This document shows positions 1-8,968 of a stretch of DNA of 64,000 nt, piece by piece. The notes under the pieces are model-generated. The model did no database searches, was not told the origin of the DNA, and saw nothing but the letters and a program-made list of their open reading frames with translations. The DNA comes from Brevibacillus brevis (GTDB lineage Bacteria; Bacillota; Bacilli; Brevibacillales; Brevibacillaceae). The translations under genes and the position numbers were made by a program. The stretch's first letter is position 1. Every line of letters starts with the position of its first letter. The DNA lies in assembly GCF_022026395.1 (NCBI RefSeq), contig NZ_CP041767.1, positions 4,663,501 through 4,727,500 on the forward strand, in the 5' to 3' direction.

Positions 1-218
1 CGCTTCACGTTTTCGATGCCTGCCTGCGCGTCGTAAAAGAGTCCGGAATTGTCCGGTTCGGTATGATTGTTGTAATTGTTTCCGGCGATTACACAACCTT
101 CTATGAAGAGCGGCTGCAAGAGTAGTGGGACCTCATAGCCCCATTCCACCATCATCGTGTCGTTGCCTTGTGCTTGAGAAGGTTCACTGACGTTATATAC
201 ATAGACTCTATGTGACAT
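1..218 (-). CDS. Conserved hypothetical protein, 5' part only
   Basis: An open frame of 72 codons runs off the left edge from an ATG at 218, preceded by GGGAGAGAAGAC as ribosome binding site. The visible N-terminus begins MSHRVYVYNVSEP and contains a WGYEVPLLLQPL segment and an AGNNYNNH motif. The style matches a family of cytoplasmic proteins of unknown function seen in Paenibacillus and Brevibacillus, but I recognise no catalytic motif. It is separated from the PIG-L gene to its right by a terminator, so it is probably its own transcript. The product is soluble as far as can be seen, with no signal peptide or membrane segment. Confidence 0.7.
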   Translation of the reverse strand, partial: MSHRVYVYNVSEPSQAQGNDTMMVEWGYEVPLLLQPLFIEGCVIAGNNYNNHTEPDNSGLFYDAQAGIENVK

Positions 219-309
219 GTCTTCTCTCCCTTTGATTTCCAATTGCTTCTGACCACATTGTAAGCAATTCTAGCACGGTAAAACAATCCGACTGATGGTC
301 TATCCAATG

Positions 310-345
310 AAAAAGGCTGACAAGCGAAAATCATGCTGGTCAGCC
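310..345 (-). terminator. Intrinsic terminator of the nine-gene PIG-L/ABC operon
   Basis: Read on the minus strand, arms GGCTGAC and GTCAGCC (339-345 and 315-321) enclose a 17-base loop and are followed by five T. It lies 17 bases after the stop codon of the last operon gene. Confidence 0.75.
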
Positions 346-361
346 CTTTCTACTTTTTAGA

Positions 362-1099
362 CTATAGCTCAATGACAGGAATACTCCCACCCACACTAAC
401 CGGCTCGATCGCCTTGCCCGCTGACCGCACCAAAGTAAAGTACTCATAGCAGCCAATGACACCAAAGTCCCCATCGATCACACCCGGATAAGCGCGGTTG
501 ACGGAATACTCCTGACTGAGGTGAGCCTTCAGCGCCTCTCCTTTTTGTGTCCGATAGCCTGAAATATCGACCTTGCCTGTGATCGGAACCGCTGGCTTTG
601 GACCATGATCCGGGCAATGATCGTAGTAGTGTGGGATCGAAACATAGTACAGATCAGGATATTCTGCCGGAGGCAAGCTCGCTTCCGCTTGTTCCACCGC
701 TCTCGTCGTCGCCTCACACGTGACGATATGATCGGGATGACCCGTTACCCCGTCCGGCGGAAACGTAACAACGACATTGGGCTTCCATTCCTCTATCGCT
801 TCCCGAATCTTGCCCACCAGCTCGTTCAGGTCGGCATTTTGCAAGGAACCATCCGGGTACCGGAACAAGTCGAGACGACTGATTCCCAGCACTTCCGCCG
901 CTGTTTTCAGCTCTAGCTCTCGATGCTTTGCCAGCTTTTCTCTGCAATCGATATCGAATGGACCGCTGCGACCTTTACAACCGGAGGTAATGCACAAATA
1001 ACATGTTTCGTGTCCAGCATCCTTGCACTTTGCCAACGTTCCCCCGCAGGCAAAAGACTCATCGTCCGGATGGGGAAAGACAACCATTACTTTTTTCAT
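362..1099 (-). CDS. PIG-L (LmbE) family zinc-dependent deacetylase, 245 aa
   Basis: A small cytoplasmic PIG-L/LmbE enzyme, the family that removes acyl groups from N-acetylglucosaminyl compounds such as GlcNAc-malate in bacillithiol synthesis. The zinc and base motif HPDDE is at residues 10-14 and the second metal histidine lies in GHPDH near residue 126. The length of 245 residues fits the single-domain class (BshB2/YojG-like). The start is ATG at 1099 after GAGGTGCAGAT. It is the last gene of the operon and follows the sugar kinase by a few bases. A housekeeping role in bacillithiol synthesis is possible, but its place among a transporter, lyase and kinase argues for a catabolic deacetylase. 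No signal peptide. Confidence 0.8.
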   Translation of the reverse strand: MKKVMVVFPHPDDESFACGGTLAKCKDAGHETCYLCITSGCKGRSGPFDIDCREKLAKHRELELKTAAEVLGISRLDLFRYPDGSLQNADLNELVGKIREAIEEWKPNVVVTFPPDGVTGHPDHIVTCEATTRAVEQAEASLPPAEYPDLYYVSIPHYYDHCPDHGPKPAVPITGKVDISGYRTQKGEALKAHLSQEYSVNRAYPGVIDGDFGVIGCYEYFTLVRSAGKAIEPVSVGGSIPVIEL

Positions 1100-1108
1100 A
1101 TCTGCACC

Positions 1109-2125
1109 TCACTTGCCGCCCGATTGGCGTTCTAAATAAGCCAATCCCTTTGCTATGACACCGTAAATCGGATCGTTTTGCGCTTTTTCGATGACGACCT
1201 GCGAAGCGTACTCTCGGACGCGCTCTACGACGATCTCTCGCACGCGATCATCGTTTTGCAAAACGCCTCCCTGCATGATCATCTGAAACGGCTTGGCTTT
1301 CATTTGCAACGTATCAATGACCGCCCGAGCAGCATCGAAAAGCTCTTCGCCTGCGACCTGCAAGATAGCTGCTGCCACCTCATCTCCGGCAAGTGCCGCT
1401 TGACTGACCAACGGCGACAGCTCTCCTACCTTCTCGACGGAATAATGCTCACTGTACGTCCAATTAAACAATTCATCTACGCGTCCCAGTCCAACGTGCG
1501 GGAGGAGCAGCTCCTTCAATACGGTCGGCTCGCCGCGGCCATCCGCTGCTTTTAATACTGCCATAATCGCTTGCTTGCCGATCCAGTAGCCGCTGCCCTC
1601 GTCACCGACCCGATGCCCCCAGCCTCCTGCTCTCGCCGTTTCCTGATCATCATTTACACCGAAGGCAATCGAGCCTGTGCCTGCGATGACCAGAATGCCT
1701 GGTTTGCCTCCGGTCGCACCGAGCAATGCCGCAAACCCGTCGTTTTCCACAATTAGCTGCTGGACGCGAATACCGAGCTGGTGCAGCACCTTGCTCACCA
1801 TTCGCGAGATCACCTGTCGATCATACTCCGTATCCAGGCCAGCGATCCCGAACACCGCGCACTCGATTTCCCATTCGATTCGTCCATCCGGGGTCGACGT
1901 GCCGCTCATAAAAGGGGCAACTGTTTGACGAGCGACCGCATCGTCCAAAGCTTGGCTGATCGCTGCAACCAACTCACGAGCTGCCGCTTCCTCCCCGATC
2001 CCTTGATAATTGCATGAACCGGAGCGGCCTGCACCGATTTCATTTCTGGAGCGGTCCACCAGTACCGCCAGACACTTGGTGCCCCCTCCGTCCACTGCCA
2101 GAAGAGGTATTCGCACCACTGCCAT
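1109..2125 (-). CDS. BadF/BadG/BcrA/BcrD-type ATPase, probable N-acetylglucosamine-type kinase
   Basis: A member of the ASKHA-fold BadF family, whose sugar branch includes N-acetylglucosamine and glucosamine kinases. The phosphate-1 loop LLAVDGGGTKC is near residues 7-17, and the adenosine-side motifs VIAGTGSIAFG and MQGGVLQND are present. About 338 residues is normal for the family. I chose the ATG at 2125 over one 15 bases upstream because it overlaps the upstream stop as TAATG and has GGAG nine bases before it; this implies coupled translation with the lyase gene. In context it would phosphorylate the amino sugar released by the neighbouring deacetylases and lyase. The exact sugar is inferred. 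Confidence 0.75.
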   Translation of the reverse strand: MAVVRIPLLAVDGGGTKCLAVLVDRSRNEIGAGRSGSCNYQGIGEEAAARELVAAISQALDDAVARQTVAPFMSGTSTPDGRIEWEIECAVFGIAGLDTEYDRQVISRMVSKVLHQLGIRVQQLIVENDGFAALLGATGGKPGILVIAGTGSIAFGVNDDQETARAGGWGHRVGDEGSGYWIGKQAIMAVLKAADGRGEPTVLKELLLPHVGLGRVDELFNWTYSEHYSVEKVGELSPLVSQAALAGDEVAAAILQVAGEELFDAARAVIDTLQMKAKPFQMIMQGGVLQNDDRVREIVVERVREYASQVVIEKAQNDPIYGVIAKGLAYLERQSGGK

Positions 2126-3633
2126 TACCCCACACTCCATTCAGCTGTCATCTGATCTAACCCTTTCATCACATTCGCAATCGCCTGTTTTTTCTGTGCC
2201 AGCCATTCTGTTTCCTGCTGGAGAACCCCTTGGCGAACAGCGATCATGCGCTTCATTTCCTCTGGGTTTGGTCCACCAGGAAGCTTGCGGATCATTACGA
2301 AATGGACCGGGTCAAGTGCCAGTCTGAGCTCTTCTGCTGTGAGCGACAGCTCCCGCCCGATTACTTCCAAGGCTGCACGGTTTACCAGCTCCAAGCTGAT
2401 TTGGTTTGCAGCGAGTTGCTCGCTCATCGCTTCTTTTACCACACGACTCACGATGTGATGAGATTTGCGGAACGAAAGCTGATCTGTGCGCACCAATGTA
2501 TCCGCCAGCTCAGTGACAGTCGCAAAGCTGCCCTTCGCCCGCTCCAAGAGAACGTCCTTGTTCACTTCCATCGTACCCACAACGCTCGCCATCAAGCGAT
2601 ACATCTGCTCGAGTACTCCCATGCTCCGCCACGCGTATGGCTGCATGTCATCCTCGGTGTCCACGATATCGCCAAAAGGCGTATTGTGCATCATCGTAAG
2701 CACTGTCGTCGCATTGCCTGCCGCACTGGACAACAGAGAGCGCATATGCTCAAAGGAAACCGGATTTCGCTTTTGCGGCATGATAGAGCTGATCTGCACG
2801 TATGGACTCGCGACTTTTAACCCCGCAAATTCTTGTGTGCACCACAGCAGCATATCTTGAACCGTACGCCCCAAATTGATAGCTGCCAATTGTACGGCTG
2901 TCGCTACTTCCCCTAAATAATCCGCTCCGCAGACTGCATCATAGGAATTTTCCACCAACTCATCAAATCCGAGCAATTCGCGCATCCGCTCCCGGCTGAT
3001 CGCAAAGCCAGAAGTCGTCAAGGCCGCTGCCCCCATCGGTGAGCGATTGACTGTGTGATAGGCCTGGATCAGTCGTTTGATATCACGGCTGAGCATGTCA
3101 GTAGCCGCCATGATGTAATGCGCCATTGTCGTCGGCTGTGCCTGCTGTGTATGTGTGTAGCCAATCATGATCGTATCCACATGCTCATTTGCAAAGAGGA
3201 GCAAATGCTCTTTCAGATAGAGGGCAGAAGCCAAGGTCACCAACAATTTTTCACGCAGCACCATGCGGTAAATCGTAATCCCCATGTCGTTGCGGCTGCG
3301 AGCCAGATGCAGATTTCCTGCCACATCAGGAGCCAGTTCCAGCAAACGGCTCTCTACCTGAAAGAACAAATCTTCAAACTGTCCGGTGTAATGCGATTGG
3401 CGCAGCTCTTCCATTTCGATCCCACACAGTGCACCAGCAATTCTTTTAGCCTCGTCGTCTGTGAGCAATTCTTGTTCACGAAGCATGATCAAATGTGCCT
3501 TGTTGATCGCCATCATCGGATGCAGCAGATGGTGCTTCGCTTCATTAAATGCAGGCTCCAAAACCGCCTCCACGTATGTCTTGCCAGGGAAGCTGGCTCC
3601 CTCCTGTTGAAAAATTCGCTCTCTGTAATTCAT
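2125..3633 (-). CDS. Argininosuccinate lyase / fumarase superfamily lyase, 502 aa
   Basis: The superfamily signature is clear: SSIMPQKRNP near residues 280-290, plus YTHTQQAQPTTMAHY and SRNDMG blocks characteristic of the argininosuccinate lyase branch. These enzymes eliminate fumarate (or a related product) from a C-N or C-O linked succinyl group. At about 502 residues it is 30-40 longer than typical ArgH, and no argG or other arginine gene is nearby. The start ATG at 3633 is preceded by GAAGGAG 11 bases away; an upstream in-frame ATG at 3660 has no ribosome binding site. In this operon it probably acts on an imported conjugate instead of argininosuccinate, which is inference. Confidence 0.8.
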   Translation of the reverse strand: MNYRERIFQQEGASFPGKTYVEAVLEPAFNEAKHHLLHPMMAINKAHLIMLREQELLTDDEAKRIAGALCGIEMEELRQSHYTGQFEDLFFQVESRLLELAPDVAGNLHLARSRNDMGITIYRMVLREKLLVTLASALYLKEHLLLFANEHVDTIMIGYTHTQQAQPTTMAHYIMAATDMLSRDIKRLIQAYHTVNRSPMGAAALTTSGFAISRERMRELLGFDELVENSYDAVCGADYLGEVATAVQLAAINLGRTVQDMLLWCTQEFAGLKVASPYVQISSIMPQKRNPVSFEHMRSLLSSAAGNATTVLTMMHNTPFGDIVDTEDDMQPYAWRSMGVLEQMYRLMASVVGTMEVNKDVLLERAKGSFATVTELADTLVRTDQLSFRKSHHIVSRVVKEAMSEQLAANQISLELVNRAALEVIGRELSLTAEELRLALDPVHFVMIRKLPGGPNPEEMKRMIAVRQGVLQQETEWLAQKKQAIANVMKGLDQMTAEWSVG

Positions 3634-3745
3634 CTTTCTTGCATCTCCTTCCCTACCCATTCGTAAGCTGCTTCTATTTTTGCGTCTGTTCTTCTTTTAG
3701 GGAGGGGGGCGACCGCCTGAACGATCGCCTTCCCTTCTACTATGA

Positions 3746-6277
3746 TTACTGCTGTGGGCTGATCATGTTGACAAACAATCGGATCGCACCCGGTACGAGT
3801 GACGGAATTTCGCGATACCACACGAGTGAGCTGTAGGTATACGTTCCTTTACCATACTTGGCAGTGAGGTACGTACCCGTAAATTCCTTCTCGCCTTCGT
3901 CTCCATTGGAGATAAGCTCTGTGTATTCCTTGCCCCACTCGGATGGGTTGTAAGCGGAACGATCCTGAATCCAGTTGTCCCAATCTTTCTCCGTGATTTT
4001 GTTTGGCGAATGGAACAAAGCATGATCAGGCGCCAATACTGTCACTTTGGAGTTTTCATCTGTGACACGCCATTGAATCAGCGGAGCACCGATTTTAATC
4101 GGATAAGGAGCCAACTCCGGCTTCCATTTATCCTCTGGCTTGTGGTATTGCACGACCAGATTTCCGCCGTTTTCCACGTATTTCAGCAAGCGTGCATTCG
4201 AAGGAATCAGCTCAGGTCGGAAACCATAAGCGCGAATGCCCAGCACGATCGTATCGTATTGATCCAGATCACCAGACTCGATATCTTTTGCCGACAAATT
4301 GGTCACATCGACTCCCAATTGGGACAAATACTGATCGATATTGTCAAAGCCACTGGATACGTAACCGACCTTCAATCCTTCCGGCACCTTCAAGTCAAAT
4401 GCCTGGATGGCAAGCGTCGCTGGTTGGACAAAGTACGTCGTGCCGATATGCGGGTAACGGATGACTTGGGCTCCGTGTCGGCTCTCTTTTCCACTGCCAG
4501 ACGCTACTGCTGTCACCGTGTACTTATCCGGTTGGACGGAAGCATCTGCTTTGACCGTAAAGGCAACGGACTTCGTTTCTCCCTTGGCTTCAAAGGCGAG
4601 CGGTGCTGCTTGTGGTTCTACGCTCCAGCCTTTTGGTACATCGAGAGAGATGGTTGTTTTCGCTGCACCTGGATTGTAGTTTTTCACCGTAACCTTGACC
4701 GGAATTGGCTCCTCTGGCTTCTGCGTATTCAAAACCGTCGCATTTGGACTCAGCACCATAGAAAAAGATGGAAGAACTGCAATGGCATCTGCTGGTGTCA
4801 CATGGCTATTCGCCGTCGAGCCTGCAAAGCTGTAGCTGACATCTGCTGTAATGGCAGGAGCGGCATACGGTTGGAACAGAGCAGCATCAGAAGGAACTGA
4901 GACATCAAAAGTCGTTTTCACCGTCTGATTGTAGCCGAGCGATGAGAAGCTCGTGGTCGATTGCGGCTTGGCTTGCCAGCCTTTTGGTACATTCAGCGCG
5001 AGATTGATCTTCCCGACTTTTGCTTGGCCGCCGTTGTAAGCCGTGACCGTTACTTTTGTCGTTTGCCCTGCTACCAGTTCGGTTGTCTCAGGCTTTACTT
5101 TGGTTACGAGCGAGAGCGCTTCGGCACTAGCTTTGTTCAGCTGGGATTTCTTCACTCCCAAACGATGGCGCAAGTCTGTTTTCGTGTCAGTTGGCAAGGA
5201 GGAGGCTTCGACTGCTGCCGTCGCTTTTTCCACATCCGCCAGCATCTCATGCGCTTCCTTGGCTACGGAGGCAAAGCTTGGGTACGCAGCAATGACCTCT
5301 GCGGCATCCTTTTGCAGCTTTTTCAGTTCACCCGCGACTTTTTCCCCGCCAGACTGGCTGGCCACTTCCTTCGCTAAATCGTCAAACGAATAGGCGATTC
5401 CCTCAAAAAAGTCTGCTTCCTTGTCTTTTGTCTCTACGATGGATTGATCGAGCTTGTAATAATTGAAGCTAGGTCCCTCGTCATAGTGACGTCCCATCCC
5501 CTGACTCTTGTGCATAAACCGGGATTCTTCGCCGAGTTGGACGTAAGAGGCCCCATAAATTTCGTCATAGTCGCCAACAGGCACTTTGACCGAGTAATCC
5601 TGTTCCTTTGCAGGCAGATACAGCTTCTTCACCTGCCAAGTAGCCAAGCCTTCTTTTGCATGCTGTGGAAAAACGTTTGGATCTGCGGCATCCTTGAATG
5701 CCCGTACTGTAATGACATTAATCGCGCGATGATGACCGTGAGTCGAAGGTTCGTTCAAAAATGCGGGAATCACGACATCAGGTCTCAGTGTCCGGATACG
5801 GCGGATGAGCTTTTCGTACGCGACATCCTCGCCCCATTTTTGCAAGGTTTCATCCGGGCTTTTGGAAAAGCCGAAGTCAAAAATAGGGTCGTCGATTTTT
5901 TCACTGAGGTTCTCCAGATGGATGTTCGTGATTTTGGAAGCTTCCTGCAATTCGCGGGTACGAATGATCCCCAGCGCATTACCCAGCTCGCTGCCTATCT
6001 CGTTCTGTCCTCCCTCGCCTCGGTTCGCAATGACACTGGATGTGTCCACCCCTTTGCCAAGCGACAAGTACGCGAGCATCGAACTGTGCTCATCGTCCGG
6101 ATGTGCTCCGGTGTTCATCGCACTGGCAATCGTGGTGAGCGGCTTGATGGCTTTCCACAGGTCGACAACCCCGCGGTCCGCATGGGCGGTCTCGGGTGCT
6201 ACCGGCATAATCAGACTCGTGGCTAGCACCGCTGCAGTCGTAATCGTGTACAGCTTGGCAAGTTTCCCCTTACTCAA
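3746..6277 (-). CDS. Secreted large PIG-L deacetylase with NEW3-type domains
   Basis: An exported multidomain enzyme. It starts at a TTG (6277) eight bases after GGAGGA, giving a signal peptide with a lysine-rich start, a hydrophobic core and an AHA-D cleavage site near residue 34. The PIG-L domain follows (about 45-290) with GAHPDDEHS and the second metal motif THGHHRA. The middle (about 390-590) looks like two NPCBM-associated NEW3 / Ig-like domains, and the C-terminal 230 residues resemble a ThuA/glutamine-amidotransferase-like fold (VLGIRAYGFRPEL, VENGGNLVVQYHKP). Its neighbour at 6397-8934 is a close paralogue without a signal peptide. It probably deacylates an extracellular amino-sugar conjugate before import. 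Confidence 0.8.
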   Translation of the reverse strand: MSKGKLAKLYTITTAAVLATSLIMPVAPETAHADRGVVDLWKAIKPLTTIASAMNTGAHPDDEHSSMLAYLSLGKGVDTSSVIANRGEGGQNEIGSELGNALGIIRTRELQEASKITNIHLENLSEKIDDPIFDFGFSKSPDETLQKWGEDVAYEKLIRRIRTLRPDVVIPAFLNEPSTHGHHRAINVITVRAFKDAADPNVFPQHAKEGLATWQVKKLYLPAKEQDYSVKVPVGDYDEIYGASYVQLGEESRFMHKSQGMGRHYDEGPSFNYYKLDQSIVETKDKEADFFEGIAYSFDDLAKEVASQSGGEKVAGELKKLQKDAAEVIAAYPSFASVAKEAHEMLADVEKATAAVEASSLPTDTKTDLRHRLGVKKSQLNKASAEALSLVTKVKPETTELVAGQTTKVTVTAYNGGQAKVGKINLALNVPKGWQAKPQSTTSFSSLGYNQTVKTTFDVSVPSDAALFQPYAAPAITADVSYSFAGSTANSHVTPADAIAVLPSFSMVLSPNATVLNTQKPEEPIPVKVTVKNYNPGAAKTTISLDVPKGWSVEPQAAPLAFEAKGETKSVAFTVKADASVQPDKYTVTAVASGSGKESRHGAQVIRYPHIGTTYFVQPATLAIQAFDLKVPEGLKVGYVSSGFDNIDQYLSQLGVDVTNLSAKDIESGDLDQYDTIVLGIRAYGFRPELIPSNARLLKYVENGGNLVVQYHKPEDKWKPELAPYPIKIGAPLIQWRVTDENSKVTVLAPDHALFHSPNKITEKDWDNWIQDRSAYNPSEWGKEYTELISNGDEGEKEFTGTYLTAKYGKGTYTYSSLVWYREIPSLVPGAIRLFVNMISPQQ

Positions 6278-6396
6278 TGAACAACTCCTCCATTCCATTC
6301 AGATTGATGTCTATATCAATCATGGCGGTCTGTACGTATGCATTTCATTGATGTAGCCATGGATCGACCCACGGTTGGCCCGGAGTGGATGGGGCA

Positions 6397-8934
6397 TTAC
6401 TGCTTCTGACTGATCATGTTGACAAACAAGCGAAAAGCGCCAGGGACTAGCTGTGGAATCTCGCGGAACCAGGCAAGCGAGCTGTAGGTGTACGTCCCTT
6501 TTCCATAGTGCGCCGTGAGGAAAATGCCGCGGAACTCCGGTTCTCCCGGATCACTTGTCGCAATCAGCTCGGTATACTCGCTTCCCCAGCGAGAAGGATT
6601 GTAGATGGAGCGCTCTTGCACCCATCCATCCCAGTCTGCTTGGGTAATGACGTTTGGCTCCTGGAACATCGGATGGTCAGGGGCCAGCATACGGACGTCT
6701 GATTGCTCATTGGTCACCCGCCAATCGATTAGCGATTCACCGATAAAAATGGGGTAAGGTGCCAAGTGCGGCTTCCATTTGTCCTCCGGCTTGTGATATT
6801 GAACGACGAGGTTTCCGCCGTTTTCTACATAGTGCAAAAGACGCTGATTGCTCTCGATTAATTCGCGCCGGAATCCGTATGCACGAATACCGAGTACAAT
6901 CGTGTCGTAGCGGGACAAATCGCCCGATTGGATTTCGTTTGCGTCGAGATTGAGACAATTCACCCCGACCGCGCGCAAGTATTTATCCATATTGTCAAAG
7001 CCGCTGGATACGTAGCCGATCCGTTGGTTTTTCGGGATGGCCAGATCAAAGGCTTGAACAGTCAGCGTAGCGGGCCGGATGAAATACGTTCGGCCAACAT
7101 GCGGGTATTCAATGACCTGCACATCTTGCGCAATCTCTGCCACACCGTCTGTCCCCGCGACCGTAGCGCTGATCTGATATTTGCCATTCGTCACCTGCGG
7201 TGTGGTATGAACAGTAAAAGCGATCGTTTTCGTCTCGCTCCGGAAAGAAAACGGAACATCGACAAAGGCTGGCTCCGCTGTCCAGCCTGCCGGGACAACG
7301 AGAGCGACCTTGGCTGTAGAGCTTCCCGGACGGTACTGTTTCAGTGTTACCTTAACCGGGATCGTCTCATCCGTATGCAACGTATTCCGCACCACATCGG
7401 ACGGGGTCAGCGTCACGGCATACGGCGGAAGCACAGCTACACGGCTATCCGGCTCCACGCGAATCGTACTGGCTGTCTCGAAGGCGAAATAGAGCACCTC
7501 GACATCGAGTACAGTCGGCTTGTAAGGATGGAACAGCTCCGTCTTTGCAGGAATCGATACCTCAAATACGGTGCACACCGTCTGATTGTAAGCAAGTCGT
7601 GGAAAAGCCGTTGGCGTGAGCGGTTTCGCCGTCCATCCAGCGGGGACACGCATACGCAGCTGCACATGCTCAACCTCCAGCGAGCCGCCATTGTAAGCCG
7701 TTACGGTAACCGTTGTCGTCTGGCCCGCCACCCACTCGCCCGTCTCCGGCTTGATTTTCACAACCAGAGACAGAGCCTCCGCACTGGCACGGTTTAGCTG
7801 CGCTTCCTTGAGTCCTAGCCGATACATCAAATCGACCTTTGTTTCTTCATCGAGTGAAGCCTTGCTTACTTCTTGTTGTGCAGACGCAAGCATAGCCTTC
7901 ATGTGATGAACCCTTTGAGCCACCTCAGCAAAACGCGGGTAGGCATTCAATACATCTGTAGCCGCATCATCCATACGGTGAAGCACTTCCGCAAGTTCTT
8001 GCCCGCCTTTTGCAGCGATGCTCTGCGCCAGATCAGCAAAACTGACGGGCAGTCCGGAAAAAAAGTCGCGCTCTTTTTCCGGTGCCGGAAAAACCGAGGC
8101 ATCCAGGCGATAGTAATTGTAGGTCGGGCCTTCATCGTAGTGAACTCCCATGCCCTGTGTCTTATGCATAAACCTCGATCGCTCACCAAGCTGCACATAG
8201 GATGAGCCGTAGATTTGGTCGTATTCCCCCACGGGTACGGCGACGTGATAATCATCGTTGTCCATGATAGGCAGATACAGCTTTTTCATTTGCCACGGCA
8301 AAAGTCCAGCCTGGCTATGTTCAGGAAAGATCTGTGGATCGGCTGCTTCGTGGAAAGCTCGCTGTGTCAGCAACGTAATCGCCCGGTGATGTCCGTGTGT
8401 CGTCGGTTCATTTTCAAAGCAAGCGATAACGACATCGGGGCGCAGCTCCCTAATTTTTCGAACCAATCGCTCGTACACGACCTCTTCGCCCCATTTGCGG
8501 AAGGTTTCTTCGGCGCATTTGGAGAACCCGAAATCATGGATGGGATCATCCAGCTCTTCGCTTAAGATGCCAAGCGTCACATTGCTAAGAGATGAGGCTT
8601 CTTCCAGCTCACGCGTGCGGATAATCCCCAGCGCGGTACCTTGCTCGCAGCCGATTTCATTTTGGCCGCCTTCCCCTCTCGTCGCGATCACACTGGTGGT
8701 ATACACGCCTCTCCCCAGGGCCAAGTAAGCGAGCATGGCACTGTGCTCATCGTCCGGATGGGCACCTGTATTCATGGCACTGGCAATGGTAGCGAGTGGC
8801 TTGATCGCTTTCCACAGATCGAGCAGTCCATGTTCCCCCTGCATGGTGCGAACAGATGCGGGAATAGTCGGGCAGGGTAGTTTGGTCGGCTGCACTTTCG
8901 GTGATTTCTTGTCCATCGATTCACTGACATCCAC
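6397..8934 (-). CDS. Large PIG-L deacetylase paralogue without signal peptide, 845 aa
   Basis: Aligns end to end by eye with the secreted protein encoded just downstream: GAHPDDEHS near residue 60, THGHHRA, the same two NEW3-like middle domains, and the same C-terminal domain ending in a shared LFVNMIS segment. The N-terminus is unrelated: hydrophilic, starting DVSESMDKKSP, with no hydrophobic core, so the enzyme should stay in the cytoplasm. The start is GTG at 8934, seven bases after AAGGAGGG. The pair looks like a tandem duplication that split into an external and an internal enzyme. It lies 34 bases after the ABC permease stop. Confidence 0.8.
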   Translation of the reverse strand: MDVSESMDKKSPKVQPTKLPCPTIPASVRTMQGEHGLLDLWKAIKPLATIASAMNTGAHPDDEHSAMLAYLALGRGVYTTSVIATRGEGGQNEIGCEQGTALGIIRTRELEEASSLSNVTLGILSEELDDPIHDFGFSKCAEETFRKWGEEVVYERLVRKIRELRPDVVIACFENEPTTHGHHRAITLLTQRAFHEAADPQIFPEHSQAGLLPWQMKKLYLPIMDNDDYHVAVPVGEYDQIYGSSYVQLGERSRFMHKTQGMGVHYDEGPTYNYYRLDASVFPAPEKERDFFSGLPVSFADLAQSIAAKGGQELAEVLHRMDDAATDVLNAYPRFAEVAQRVHHMKAMLASAQQEVSKASLDEETKVDLMYRLGLKEAQLNRASAEALSLVVKIKPETGEWVAGQTTTVTVTAYNGGSLEVEHVQLRMRVPAGWTAKPLTPTAFPRLAYNQTVCTVFEVSIPAKTELFHPYKPTVLDVEVLYFAFETASTIRVEPDSRVAVLPPYAVTLTPSDVVRNTLHTDETIPVKVTLKQYRPGSSTAKVALVVPAGWTAEPAFVDVPFSFRSETKTIAFTVHTTPQVTNGKYQISATVAGTDGVAEIAQDVQVIEYPHVGRTYFIRPATLTVQAFDLAIPKNQRIGYVSSGFDNMDKYLRAVGVNCLNLDANEIQSGDLSRYDTIVLGIRAYGFRRELIESNQRLLHYVENGGNLVVQYHKPEDKWKPHLAPYPIFIGESLIDWRVTNEQSDVRMLAPDHPMFQEPNVITQADWDGWVQERSIYNPSRWGSEYTELIATSDPGEPEFRGIFLTAHYGKGTYTYSSLAWFREIPQLVPGAFRLFVNMISQKQ

Positions 8935-8968
8935 GTGAAGCCCTCCTTTTTCACGAAGGCATCCAGCT

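Noticed and set aside
2125..3633. Argininosuccinate lyase as an arginine biosynthesis gene
   Set aside because: There is no argG or other arg gene nearby, and it is locked between a deacetylase and a sugar kinase in a ROK-controlled operon.
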